Shown: piece by piece, positions 26,348 through 35,999 of the stretch
How positions within the stretch are numbered: position 1 is the first letter of the stretch
Layout: each line of letters opens with the position of its first letter
From: Sedimentibacter sp. SX930
Lineage (GTDB): Bacteria > Bacillota > Bacilli > Lactobacillales > Aerococcaceae
Assembly (NCBI GenBank): GCA_002155105.1
Contig: MUZD01000010.1
Coordinates: forward strand, 62,001 to 126,000
Reading direction: 5' to 3'
Length of the DNA stretch: 64,000 nucleotides
Program-made: the position numbers and the translations under genes
Notes under the pieces: model-generated
What the model was told of the DNA's origin: nothing
Seen by the model: the letters and a program-made list of their open reading frames with translations, nothing else
Databases searched by the model: none

Positions 26348-26382
26348 TATCACTGTATGTGATAAATATAAAAGTTTATCAC
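26348..26382. promoter_or_regulatory. Inverted repeats over the ArsR-type gene promoter
   Basis: TATCAC-N5-GTGATA (26348-26364) and GTGATAAA-N8-TTTATCAC (26359-26382) share a half-site and cover the -10 and spacer of the minus-strand promoter. Autoregulation is likely. Confidence 0.6.
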
Positions 26383-26393
26383 TAGTCTGTCAA
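26365..26393 (-). promoter_or_regulatory. Promoter of the ArsR-type regulator
   Basis: Minus strand: TTGACA (26393-26388), a 17-bp spacer and TATATT (26370-26365). Confidence 0.7.
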
Positions 26394-26418
26394 TAGGTTG
26401 GCTTACATTACTCCATAA

Positions 26419-26635
26419 GTTAACTAAAAATGATTTTTGTCTATTATAGCGACAAAAAGGCTAGCTAAGAAGCCTGCTGTGGCAGCAAAAACGAACAAGG
26501 TTAACAAATGTGTTTATCAAGTTAAGTGTTTTTTTGTTAAAACAACAAAAATAATGTTGACAACGTTTGCATAGTTCGATATTATTACCTCATAAGTTAA
26601 TTTTATTAATCTTAGTGAATGAAAAGGTTAACTAA
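26419..26635. repeat. Repeated GTTAA elements in the divergent control region
   Basis: GTTAACTAA occurs at 26419-26427 and 26627-26635; GTTAA also occurs near 26500, 26521, 26536 and 26596. They flank the arabinoside operon promoter. The 344-bp gene-free region holds these, the two promoters and the GTGATAAA repeats. Confidence 0.5.
26557..26585 (+). promoter_or_regulatory. Promoter of the arabinoside operon, with cre-like overlap
   Basis: Consensus TTGACA (26557-26562), a 17-bp spacer and TATTAT (26580-26585). TGACAACGTTTGCA at 26558-26571 matches cre in 12 of 14 positions and covers the -35. Confidence 0.8.
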
Positions 26636-26643
26636 GTTGGTGA

Positions 26644-28152
<1,509 letters not shown>

Positions 28153-28168
28153 AATTGGAGGCATTAAA

Positions 28169-29398
28169 ATGAAAAATGCACACAGAAAGTTTTTATCAGC
28201 AGCGACTTTGGCAGGCATCACCTTATTGGCAGGTTGCGGGAACGCAAATACGATCACATTCTGGAACCCGTTGACCGGGGACGATGGTGCCTACATGGAT
28301 GCGTTGGTTGCCGAGTACAATGAGACAGACCCTGAATTCCCAGTTGAGAGCGTCATCACAGCGGATATGTACACCAAAATTTACACAGTCATGAACTCCG
28401 GCAAAGACATTCCGGATTTAACCTTGATTCACGCGGACCGGGTTCCCCAATTCGCTGACCTGGATATGTTGGAGCCTGTCGAAGGGTTGATGACAACGAA
28501 TACCGATCTGAAAGCGGACAACTACCTTGAAGTAGCCTGGAATGCAGGCAATTATGAAGGAACGCAATACACGGTTCCGTTGGATATCCACGGCAATGCG
28601 ATGTATTACAACACCGATCTGTTGGATAAATATGACGCAAACACTTTCCTGGATGATGATGTGGTGACGATCGAAGAAATCCTGTCGTTGGATGGGAAAC
28701 TGGACGAAGGACAGTATGCCATCAACAATGCCTTGATTGAATGGGTTGCATTGGCGAACGTCGTCAACGTTGGTGGGGATATTTCCGATGAGGCAGGCAA
28801 TCCTACCATCAATACGGATGCGATGAAAACGGTAGTCGAACAATTGAAATCGGTAGCGGACGCAGGCTTGATGTCCCCTTACGGAGAAGATGGTTATGCG
28901 ATGTTCCAATCGGGAGACGTGTTGTTCTCTACTGACGGAACCTGGACATCCACAGCACACGGGTCTGTTGAAGGGTTGAACTTCGGAGTGACCAACATTT
29001 ATTCCGTGACGCCTGACAAATTCACAAACAGATCTTCTGCCCACTTATTCTCGTTGTTGAACAACGAAGACAGAACCGACGAAAAAGAACAAGGGGTTGC
29101 AGACTTCTTGAGCTGGATGCGCGAAAACTCGATCGATTGGGCTGGTGCCGGTCAAATCGTGGCAAGTAAAGAAGTGTTCGAGAGCGAAGAATATCAACAG
29201 TATCCACAATCCTTCTTCACAAGCTCAGATGTCGAAAAAGAAGCTTCCTATATCTTCGAGTACAAATATTACAGCTATGTCGAATCGGCTCTGGCTACCG
29301 TTTTATCTGATATGATCTACGGCAACATCACAATCGATGAAGGTCTGGATCAAGCTCAAAAAACAGTCGAAGATCTGATTGCCGAAAACGCAAGCTGA
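28169..29398 (+). CDS. ABC transporter substrate-binding lipoprotein (arabino-oligosaccharide)
   Basis: Extracellular binding protein of 409 residues. The signal peptide ends in lipobox LLAGC (Cys about residue 23). The mature part has a family-1 binding-protein fold: TITFWNPLTGDDGAYMDALV, PDLTLIHADRVPQFADL, TVPLDIHGNAMYYNTDLL, DVLFSTDGTWTSTAHG. The context, between GH51 and two permeases, suggests arabino-oligosaccharides. A hairpin in the 98-bp gap to the permease genes probably keeps this gene more highly expressed than the permeases. Confidence 0.92.
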   Translation: MKNAHRKFLSAATLAGITLLAGCGNANTITFWNPLTGDDGAYMDALVAEYNETDPEFPVESVITADMYTKIYTVMNSGKDIPDLTLIHADRVPQFADLDMLEPVEGLMTTNTDLKADNYLEVAWNAGNYEGTQYTVPLDIHGNAMYYNTDLLDKYDANTFLDDDVVTIEEILSLDGKLDEGQYAINNALIEWVALANVVNVGGDISDEAGNPTINTDAMKTVVEQLKSVADAGLMSPYGEDGYAMFQSGDVLFSTDGTWTSTAHGSVEGLNFGVTNIYSVTPDKFTNRSSAHLFSLLNNEDRTDEKEQGVADFLSWMRENSIDWAGAGQIVASKEVFESEEYQQYPQSFFTSSDVEKEASYIFEYKYYSYVESALATVLSDMIYGNITIDEGLDQAQKTVEDLIAENAS

Positions 29399-29434
29399 TC
29401 ATCCAACCGCAATGGAGTGACAAGGAAGTAATTC

Positions 29435-29482
29435 AAAAATTCATACGGCATTCTTAATCGGAATCGCTGTATGGATTTTTTT
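29435..29482 (+). terminator. Attenuator-like hairpin between binding protein and permeases
   Basis: AAAATTCATAC pairs with GTATGGATTTT and is followed by a T-run. It lies inside the operon, so partial termination would raise the binding-protein:permease ratio. Confidence 0.65.
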
Positions 29483-29496
29483 GAAAGGAAGATAAT

Positions 29497-30420
29497 ATGC
29501 AAACATCTGAAGCTGTATCCACCAAAGTGAACGTTAAAGACAACAAGAAAAAAAACTTTAAATTTTTGTATTTCATAGGTCCCCACTTGATTCTGTTCTT
29601 TGTATTCGTGCTGTTGCCGATCATATACGGTATTTATTCTTCATTCACACAGTGGAACCTTATTTCCGACCAGACTTGGGTAGGCTTGAACAACTACAAA
29701 ACGATTTTGTTGGACCAGGAGTCGACGTTCTATTTTCAATTCCGGAATGGTCTGAAAAACACTTTGCTCTTTGTGCTCTACACGATCCCTTTCCAAATTC
29801 TGTTCCCGCTGATGATCGCAACCGTCATGCAGCATAAAGGACTGAAATTCAAAGGCTTGTTCCAAGCCATCTTTTATGTTCCAGGACTCGTTTCCGCCTC
29901 GGCAGGCGCCTTGATTTGGCTATTGATCTTTAATCCGAGATTGGGGCCCATGAACAACTTGGTCGCTTCGGATGTCGTTTGGACAGCCCAGCAACCGTAT
30001 GCCTGGATCGTCATCTTCGTGATGTCGATGTGGGGTGCGATCGGCGGAAACCTGATCATTTATCGTTCCGCTATGGCGGGCGTATCGGAGGACCTTTACG
30101 AAGCCGCTGAAATTGACGGTGCGGGCTCGTTCCGAAAATTCATCAGTATCACATTGCCTTCCATCCGGTTCCCGCTGTTCTATACATTCGTCATGTCCAC
30201 TGCGGGTGCCTTCAATGTCTACGTTCAACCACTGATGGCAACGAATGGGGGACCTAATCAGTCCACAACTGTCTTGATGATGTACATCCGCAACCTGGCA
30301 TTCGGCTCGGGCGAGTCGGTTGCGGGTATGGCTTCCGCAATGGCAGTCCTGTTGGGTCTGGTCATTCTGGCAGTCTCTGCCTTGCAATTCTATGTCATGA
30401 CGAAAAGATCGAAGGGGTGA
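29497..30420 (+). CDS. ABC sugar permease (MalF type, arabino-oligosaccharide)
   Basis: Membrane permease of 307 residues with six helices and the EAA loop EAAEIDGAGSFRKFISITLP. The ribosome site is GAAAGGAAGATAAT. Its stop codon overlaps the ribosome site of the next permease. It resembles AraP-like permeases of Bacillus, whose importer AraNPQ uses MsmX as ATPase; no ATPase gene is present here either. Confidence 0.92.
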   Translation: MQTSEAVSTKVNVKDNKKKNFKFLYFIGPHLILFFVFVLLPIIYGIYSSFTQWNLISDQTWVGLNNYKTILLDQESTFYFQFRNGLKNTLLFVLYTIPFQILFPLMIATVMQHKGLKFKGLFQAIFYVPGLVSASAGALIWLLIFNPRLGPMNNLVASDVVWTAQQPYAWIVIFVMSMWGAIGGNLIIYRSAMAGVSEDLYEAAEIDGAGSFRKFISITLPSIRFPLFYTFVMSTAGAFNVYVQPLMATNGGPNQSTTVLMMYIRNLAFGSGESVAGMASAMAVLLGLVILAVSALQFYVMTKRSKG

Positions 30421-30425
30421 AAAAG

Positions 30426-31265
30426 ATGAGAAAAAACAATGTTTCAAAATATTTGGCTTATGCCTTCCTGATTCTGTTGGCGCTTGTCTGGTTGTTCCCG
30501 GCTCTTTTCGGGCTGTTCACATCCTTCAAATCCCAAGGTGACATCATGGAAGTGGGCTTCCGGATGTTCCCTGCCAACTGGATCGTCACCAATTACCTGA
30601 AATTGCTGCAGAATACATCGAGCGCGCCAATCATCACGTGGTTCTTCAATTCATTGTTCGTTTCGACCACGCATGCTTTGTTGGTTGTGGTAGTCGTCTC
30701 CTTGGCCGCATTCGGCTACACAAGGGTCAATTTCAAAGGCCGCGATGCTTTGTTCTATGGCGTGCTTGCCATCTCGATGTTCCCTTCCGCCGTGAATATC
30801 ATTCCTTCCTATAAGATTGTGGATTCCTTGGGTTGGGTGAACACGTACTTGGCAGTCATCATCCCGGGTTTGGGAGGCGTCGGAAATGTGTTTCTGGTCC
30901 GCCAATTCATGCAGAACATTCCGGCAGAATACGATGAGTCCGCAAGAATGGATGGCGCTTCGGATTTCGTGATCTATAAAAACATCATCCTTCCTTTAGT
31001 GAAGCCTGTCCTGATTGTTGCGGGAATGTTCTCGTTCGTCGGCTCATGGAATGACTTCCTGTGGCCAACCATCGTTTTGAGCGATGTCAAAAAAATGACG
31101 ATCACAGCTGGTCTGCAATTGTTGCAGGACTTGTACGGCAACTATGTGATGATCGGGCAACTGATGTCGGCTGCAGTCATCGCCATGATCCCAACAGTGC
31201 TGCTGTTCGTATTTGCACAGAAGTATTTCATTGATTCATTAAATCTAAATGTAGGCATTAAGTAA
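30426..31265 (+). CDS. ABC sugar permease (MalG type, arabino-oligosaccharide)
   Basis: Second permease, 279 residues, six helices, EAA loop DESARMDGASDFVIYKNIILP. ATG at 30426 is chosen because AAGGGG lies 8 bp upstream; a GTG at 30417 sits on that ribosome site. The C-terminus FIDSLNLNVGIK resembles AraQ-type permeases. It forms the channel with the preceding MalF-type subunit. Confidence 0.92.
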   Translation: MRKNNVSKYLAYAFLILLALVWLFPALFGLFTSFKSQGDIMEVGFRMFPANWIVTNYLKLLQNTSSAPIITWFFNSLFVSTTHALLVVVVVSLAAFGYTRVNFKGRDALFYGVLAISMFPSAVNIIPSYKIVDSLGWVNTYLAVIIPGLGGVGNVFLVRQFMQNIPAEYDESARMDGASDFVIYKNIILPLVKPVLIVAGMFSFVGSWNDFLWPTIVLSDVKKMTITAGLQLLQDLYGNYVMIGQLMSAAVIAMIPTVLLFVFAQKYFIDSLNLNVGIK

Positions 31266-31279
31266 CGGGGTGTTAATAG

Positions 31280-31693
31280 ATGAAAAGAACTTTGGAAAGA
31301 AACCTATTAAGAGGCGGTGCCATCTGGAATCTCATCAATGGGATGGTCACGATACTGGGATATGCAACCTGGATCAAAACATCCGGAATCGGTGCGCTGT
31401 CTTCCGGGATGTCATCCGATATCAACTTCGACGGTTCTTTGATCGACTCCGTCTACACCATTGCAGTCGGGTACGGCATTCTGCAGTTGATCATCGGTGT
31501 ATTCAATATCATTATTGTGCGCCGTCTCCGGAATAATCAAATACAGAAAAGGGTAGTTGTTTGGCTGGTGGGATTGCTCCTCTTCTCGATCAGCACAATG
31601 GATGTCATCGGCATCATCATCTACTCGGTGCTGTTCGTCATCTATCAATCGCGCAATAAAGCGATCCTATTGGCAAACCAAATGTCCCTTTGA
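31280..31693 (+). CDS. Small membrane protein of unknown function in the arabinan operon
   Basis: 137 residues, with four hydrophobic segments at about residues 10-30, 58-78, 90-110 and 112-128 (TIAVGYGILQLIIGVFNIII; VVVWLVGLLLFSISTMDVIG). The N-terminus is basic (MKRTLERNLLRGG). I do not recognise a characterised family. The ribosome site AACGGGGTG precedes ATG. It is 14 bp after the permease and 34 bp before the lipoprotein arabinanase, so it is cotranscribed with an importer and may help it or the envelope enzyme. The function is unknown. Confidence 0.8.
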   Translation: MKRTLERNLLRGGAIWNLINGMVTILGYATWIKTSGIGALSSGMSSDINFDGSLIDSVYTIAVGYGILQLIIGVFNIIIVRRLRNNQIQKRVVVWLVGLLLFSISTMDVIGIIIYSVLFVIYQSRNKAILLANQMSL

Positions 31694-31727
31694 TTTCATA
31701 ATGAAGAGAAAAGTCGAGGTTGTGATT

Positions 31728-33170
31728 GTGCAAAAAAAAATACTATTCAGTCTGTCGGCTGTGGCATTATTGGCCGGCTGCGGGGAAGAAGCAAAAAATG
31801 CTACAGCGGTACCGAACCAGGAGGTCAGCCTGAATCAAAATTTCAAGGAAGCCTCCGTCCATGACCCGTCGATCATTTTTGCTGAGGAGCAATACTATGT
31901 CATCGGGTCCCATCTGGCATTCGCGAAGAGTCCGGACTTGATGAATTGGGATCAATTGGCGACGAGTGTTTCGACAAGCGAGTTGTTCGAGGACGTCACC
32001 GTTTCGCTGGCGGAAAGTTTCGATTATGCCAGAACGGATACGCTCTGGGCAAGCGACATAACCCAACTGAAGGACGGGAAATACTATCTTTACTATTGTT
32101 TCTGTGAAGGCAGCAGCCCGCAGTCGACGCTGGGAGTTGCAGTGTCGGATTCAATCGAAGGCCCCTACGAGGACAAAGGCATCTTTTTGACATCGGGCAC
32201 CGAGAGCGTTACCGGGGCAGCGTTCGATGCGACGGAAGAGCCGAACGTCATTGATCCGCACGTTTTTTACGACGAGGAAGATAGGCTGTGGATGGTATAT
32301 GGCTCCTACTCAGGAGGTATTTTTATACTTGAGATGGATTCCGCAACCGGGTTTCCGAAAGAAGATCAAGGCTATGGCAAAAAGTTGCTGGGCGGCAACC
32401 ACAGCAGGATTGAAGCCCCCTATATTCTGTACAACAAAGACACAGAGTATTATTACCTGTTCCTGTCCTTTGGCGGCTTGGACGCAAGCGGCGGCTACAA
32501 CATCAGGGTCGCGCGGTCGAAGAATCCCGATGGGCCGTATGAGGACGCAAGCGGCAATGCGATGATGGAAGCCAAAGGTGAAGAAGGCAGCTTCTTCGAT
32601 GATAAGGCGATAGAAGATTACGGAACCAAGCTTATCGGTAATTTTGAGATCACGAATGAACAGGATATCCCTGTCGGCGGCTATGTGTCGCCTGGGCATA
32701 ATTCAGCCTACTATGATGAAGTTGAGAATAAATACTATATCATTTTCCACGCACGTTTTCCGAACAAGGGTGAGCATAATGAAGTGCGGGTCCATCAATT
32801 GTTCTTTAATTCAGATGGCTGGCCGGTGATTGCACCGATGAGATATGCCGGGGAGTCCCTCACCGCTTTGGAAACAGCGGATATAGCAGGGGATTACCGC
32901 TTCTACAAAATGGACAATGCAATCGATGCCGACTATGAAGAGGAACTCGCGCTGACGTTGACCGCTATGCACCTTGCCTACGGTAAAGGCGGAGGCTATT
33001 GGAAAGGGTCGGAATTGCCGGACGAATCGAGTTTGGTCCTGAATTTCACCGAATACAAAGGCTACTTCATCCGACAATGGGATGAAGTGAACGGAGTCGA
33101 AACGACGACTTTTTCAGGCATGTCCGATCAAGGGGAAGCCTTGTTCGGCATCAAAAAAACAGAAAATTAG
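31728..33170 (+). CDS. GH43 endo-arabinanase lipoprotein (AbnB-like)
   Basis: Cell-surface-anchored enzyme predicted to cut alpha-1,5-arabinan internally, 480 residues. The start is taken as GTG at 31728, with GAGG 8 bp upstream, giving MQKKILFSLSAVALLAGCGEE: signal peptide plus lipobox LLAGC. An ATG at 31701 lacks a ribosome site. The five-bladed GH43 catalytic set is visible: Asp46 in VHDPSII, Asp176 in NVIDPHVFYD and Glu229 in SRIEAPYI. The C-terminal ~130 residues form the extra domain found in B. subtilis AbnB-type arabinanases. It supplies oligomers for the importer encoded just upstream. Confidence 0.88.
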   Translation: MQKKILFSLSAVALLAGCGEEAKNATAVPNQEVSLNQNFKEASVHDPSIIFAEEQYYVIGSHLAFAKSPDLMNWDQLATSVSTSELFEDVTVSLAESFDYARTDTLWASDITQLKDGKYYLYYCFCEGSSPQSTLGVAVSDSIEGPYEDKGIFLTSGTESVTGAAFDATEEPNVIDPHVFYDEEDRLWMVYGSYSGGIFILEMDSATGFPKEDQGYGKKLLGGNHSRIEAPYILYNKDTEYYYLFLSFGGLDASGGYNIRVARSKNPDGPYEDASGNAMMEAKGEEGSFFDDKAIEDYGTKLIGNFEITNEQDIPVGGYVSPGHNSAYYDEVENKYYIIFHARFPNKGEHNEVRVHQLFFNSDGWPVIAPMRYAGESLTALETADIAGDYRFYKMDNAIDADYEEELALTLTAMHLAYGKGGGYWKGSELPDESSLVLNFTEYKGYFIRQWDEVNGVETTTFSGMSDQGEALFGIKKTEN

Positions 33171-33195
33171 AGTAAAGAATAAAGAGGTGGATTCT

Positions 33196-34161
33196 TTGGT
33201 TAAGGCTATGACAACTTACAAAAACCCGATTGTGATCGAAAGAGCGGATCCATGGGTCTACAAACATACGGACGGTTATTATTATTTCACCGGCTCGGTT
33301 CCGGGCTATCAGGAGATTGAAGTGCGCCGCGCGAAAAGCCTGAACGAGCTTGAAGACGGCGAACGTGCGAGCGTTTGGCGAGCGCATGCAACAGGCCCTA
33401 TGAGCAGCCTGATTTGGGCGCCGGAAATCCATCTGATCCAAGGGCGCTGGTACATCTATTTCGCCGCTGCAGGAACGGATAAAGTCGCCAAAGGCACGTT
33501 CCAGCACCGCATGTACGTGCTGGAGTGCGACGGCGAAAACCCGTTGACAGGCAATTGGATCGAAAAAGGCCAGGTCAAAACGGCATTCGAAAGTTTCAGC
33601 CTGGATGCGACTGTGTTCGAATTGGGCAACAAACTCTATTATGTTTGGGCCCAAAAAGATCCGGCCATCCCGGGCAACTCCAATCTCTATATTTCCGAAA
33701 TGCAGAACCCGTGGACACTCTGCGGTAAGCAGACGCTCCTGAGCATTCCGGCATACGCTTGGGAAAAAGTGGGCTTCTTGGTGAACGAAGGGCCTGCAGT
33801 CATCATCCGCAACGGCAAAGTATTCATCACCTATTCCGGCAGCGCCACAGATGAAAATTATTGCATGGGACTGCTGTGGGCGGATGCGGAAACCAATTTG
33901 TTGGACGGCTACAACTGGCACAAACTGGCGGAACCGGTCTTCCGGAGTTCCGCCAAGAACCAACTGTTCGGGCCGGGGCACAACAGCTTCACCCGCAGCG
34001 AAGACGGTGAGAACGACGTGCTGATCTACCACGCGCGGCCGAAAATCGTGACGGAAGGCGATCCCTTGGATGTGCCGGACCGCCATGCGCATGCGCAAGT
34101 GTTTTCTTGGAGCGATAACGGGTTTCCGATTTTCGGAGAACCCGGAACAGACAATGACTAG
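33196..34161 (+). CDS. GH43 arabinofuranosidase-type hydrolase, cytoplasmic
   Basis: About 321 residues with no signal peptide; probably an exo-acting alpha-L-arabinofuranosidase or arabinan hydrolase. TTG at 33196 is preferred because AGAGGTGG ends 5 bp before it; GTG at 33187 and ATG at 33208 are alternatives. Catalytic residues are Asp18 in ERADPWVYK, Asp137 in LDATVFE and Glu198 in VNEGPAV, with [10 protein letters not shown] in the first blade. The short, single-domain layout differs from the lipoprotein GH43 before it, so the two act in succession. Confidence 0.87.
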   Translation: MVKAMTTYKNPIVIERADPWVYKHTDGYYYFTGSVPGYQEIEVRRAKSLNELEDGERASVWRAHATGPMSSLIWAPEIHLIQGRWYIYFAAAGTDKVAKGTFQHRMYVLECDGENPLTGNWIEKGQVKTAFESFSLDATVFELGNKLYYVWAQKDPAIPGNSNLYISEMQNPWTLCGKQTLLSIPAYAWEKVGFLVNEGPAVIIRNGKVFITYSGSATDENYCMGLLWADAETNLLDGYNWHKLAEPVFRSSAKNQLFGPGHNSFTRSEDGENDVLIYHARPKIVTEGDPLDVPDRHAHAQVFSWSDNGFPIFGEPGTDND

Positions 34162-34178
34162 AAGGGATGGATAGCGAT

Positions 34179-35630
34179 TTGAATAAGATACAAGTAACCT
34201 TGAACAGAGAAAAAGGGACGATCAGCCGCTACGTATACGGTCAATTTGCGGAGCATCTGGGCAGATGCATCTATGAAGGTGTCTGGGTGGGAACCGATTC
34301 GGAAATCCCGAATGTCAATGGCATCAGGCAAGACGTTGTGGAGGCGCTGAAAGCCATCCAGGTTCCGGTCATCAGATGGCCGGGCGGCTGCTTTGCGGAC
34401 GAGTACCACTGGAAAGATGGCATCGGTCCTACCGAAGAGCGCGCCACGATAGTGAATACGCACTGGGGCGGCGTGACGGAGAACAACCATTTCGGTACGC
34501 ATGAGTTCTTTGAATTATGCAGACAGGTCGGGGCGGAAGCCTACATCAACGGCAACGTCGGCAGCGGCACGGTCCAGGAGATGCAGGAGTGGGTCGAATA
34601 CATGACGATGGACGGCATTTCGCCGATGTCGAAGTTGCGGCGCGAAAATGGCCAGGATGAGCCTTGGAAAGTCAAATTCTTCGGCGTCGGCAATGAGAGC
34701 TGGGGCTGCGGCGGCAACATGCGGCCGGAATACTACGTTGATCTGTACCGCCGTTACCAAACCTACGTCAGACAGTACACGAAAGAACCACTTTACAAAA
34801 TCGCCTGCGGTCCGAATATCGACGATTACTACTGGATGGATGTGCTGATGAAGAATGCGGCACCGTTCATGGACGGCATCAGCCTGCACCATTATGCGCT
34901 GGCTTCGGTATGGGAAGACAAGCGCCCGGCGTTGGGCTTCCCTGAAAAAGAATGGTTCTCGCTGATCGACAGCGCTTTGAAGATGGATGAATTGATCACG
35001 CGCCACAGCACGATCATGGACAAGTACGACCCTGACAAACGTGTCGGTCTGATCGTGGATGAATGGGGTTCCTGGTTGGCTGTGGAGCCGGGCACAAACC
35101 CGGGTTTCCTGTACCAACAGAACACGATCCGGGATGCGATGATTGCAAGTCTGACTTTGAACATTTTCCATAAGCATGCAGAGCGCGTTCAGATGGCGAA
35201 TATTGCCCAAATGGTCAATGTGCTGCAGGCCATGATCCTGACCGAAGGCGCAGAAATGATCAAGACCCCAACCTATCATGTGTTCGATCTTTACAAAAAC
35301 CACCAAGACGCCACACTCGTGGACGCTGATGGCGCTGTTTCCGGCACGACCAGTTACACGATATCCAAAAAAGACGGTGTCATGACGGCATCCTTCTGCA
35401 ACTACAGTTTGATTGACGCGGAAACCATCACGTTGAGCCTAGTCGGCGGCGCATTCGGGGAAGTAGCAGCAGAGGGCATCTTCGGGACCAAAACGGATGA
35501 TCACAACTCGTTCGAAAATCCTGAAGCCGTTGCGAAACAAGCATTCACTGGTTTTGCGGTGGATGGCAACGAAGTGACGATTACGCTGCCTCCGATGAGT
35601 GTCGTTTCTTTATACGCAAAGGAAAACTGA
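34179..35630 (+). CDS. abfA: Alpha-L-arabinofuranosidase, GH51 (second copy)
   Basis: Cytoplasmic arabinofuranosidase of about 483 residues. TTG at 34179 has GGATGG 8 bp upstream; an in-frame ATG at 34167 directly abuts AAGGG and is less likely. Motifs are [38 protein letters not shown], acid/base Glu173 in [11 protein letters not shown] and nucleophile Glu295 in [10 protein letters not shown]. It is closer to the common AbfA/Abf2 type than the first GH51 gene. The stop is 1 bp before the next gene. Confidence 0.93.
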   Translation: MNKIQVTLNREKGTISRYVYGQFAEHLGRCIYEGVWVGTDSEIPNVNGIRQDVVEALKAIQVPVIRWPGGCFADEYHWKDGIGPTEERATIVNTHWGGVTENNHFGTHEFFELCRQVGAEAYINGNVGSGTVQEMQEWVEYMTMDGISPMSKLRRENGQDEPWKVKFFGVGNESWGCGGNMRPEYYVDLYRRYQTYVRQYTKEPLYKIACGPNIDDYYWMDVLMKNAAPFMDGISLHHYALASVWEDKRPALGFPEKEWFSLIDSALKMDELITRHSTIMDKYDPDKRVGLIVDEWGSWLAVEPGTNPGFLYQQNTIRDAMIASLTLNIFHKHAERVQMANIAQMVNVLQAMILTEGAEMIKTPTYHVFDLYKNHQDATLVDADGAVSGTTSYTISKKDGVMTASFCNYSLIDAETITLSLVGGAFGEVAAEGIFGTKTDDHNSFENPEAVAKQAFTGFAVDGNEVTITLPPMSVVSLYAKEN

Positions 35631-35631
35631 C

Positions 35632-35868
35632 ATGACCTGCAAAGGCTGTGAACGCCACAACCAGATGATGGAGATGGATATCGAAAGCGCCATCGATGAG
35701 CAACTGTCGATGGAACTGAACCACGCTTCCGAAGGTCTGCGGGATCAACGGCTGGCTGCCTGCAGTGTGTGTCCGGCGCTTTCGGAGCATACGTGTAAGC
35801 ATTGCGGCTGCTTCGTGCGCTTCCGGGCCAGTCTGCAGGACAAACGTTGCCCTTTGGGGAAGTGGTGA
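35632..35868 (+). CDS. Small cysteine-rich protein, DUF6171-like
   Basis: 78 residues. Cysteines are in MTCKGC, LAACSVCPA, TCKHCGCFVRFRA and RCPLGKW, with IDEQL in between, which matches my memory of the DUF6171 family. The paired Cys suggest zinc or a metal cluster, but no activity is known. It starts 1 bp after GH51 and is therefore translationally coupled in the arabinan operon. Elsewhere such genes are not tied to sugar use, so the link may be positional only. Confidence 0.75.
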   Translation: MTCKGCERHNQMMEMDIESAIDEQLSMELNHASEGLRDQRLAACSVCPALSEHTCKHCGCFVRFRASLQDKRCPLGKW

Positions 35869-35990
35869 ATCCATCCGTTTCAGGCACCGCATTTGCATCA
35901 GTGCGCATAAAAACAGGAATAGCTGCCGGCTTGCTGGTGGCTTTTCTTGTATCTTGGTGTGAAATCAGAATAAAAAAATGGATGAAATGA
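35865..35990 (+). CDS. Candidate 41-residue single-span membrane peptide
   Basis: GTG at 35865 overlaps the stop of the Cys-rich gene (GTGA) and has GGGGAAG just upstream. The peptide contains a hydrophobic span (TGIAAGLLVAFLVSW) and a basic tail (EIRIKKWMK), a layout common in real small membrane proteins. It ends 9 bp before the GH127 gene. Without comparison it could be chance, so confidence is low. Confidence 0.35.
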   Translation: MNPSVSGTAFASVRIKTGIAAGLLVAFLVSWCEIRIKKWMK

Positions 35991-35999
35991 GGATTCAGA

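Noticed and set aside
33151-34098. 315-residue open frame on the minus strand
   Set aside because: It is the antisense shadow of the GH43 gene, whose catalytic residues and ribosome site are clear.
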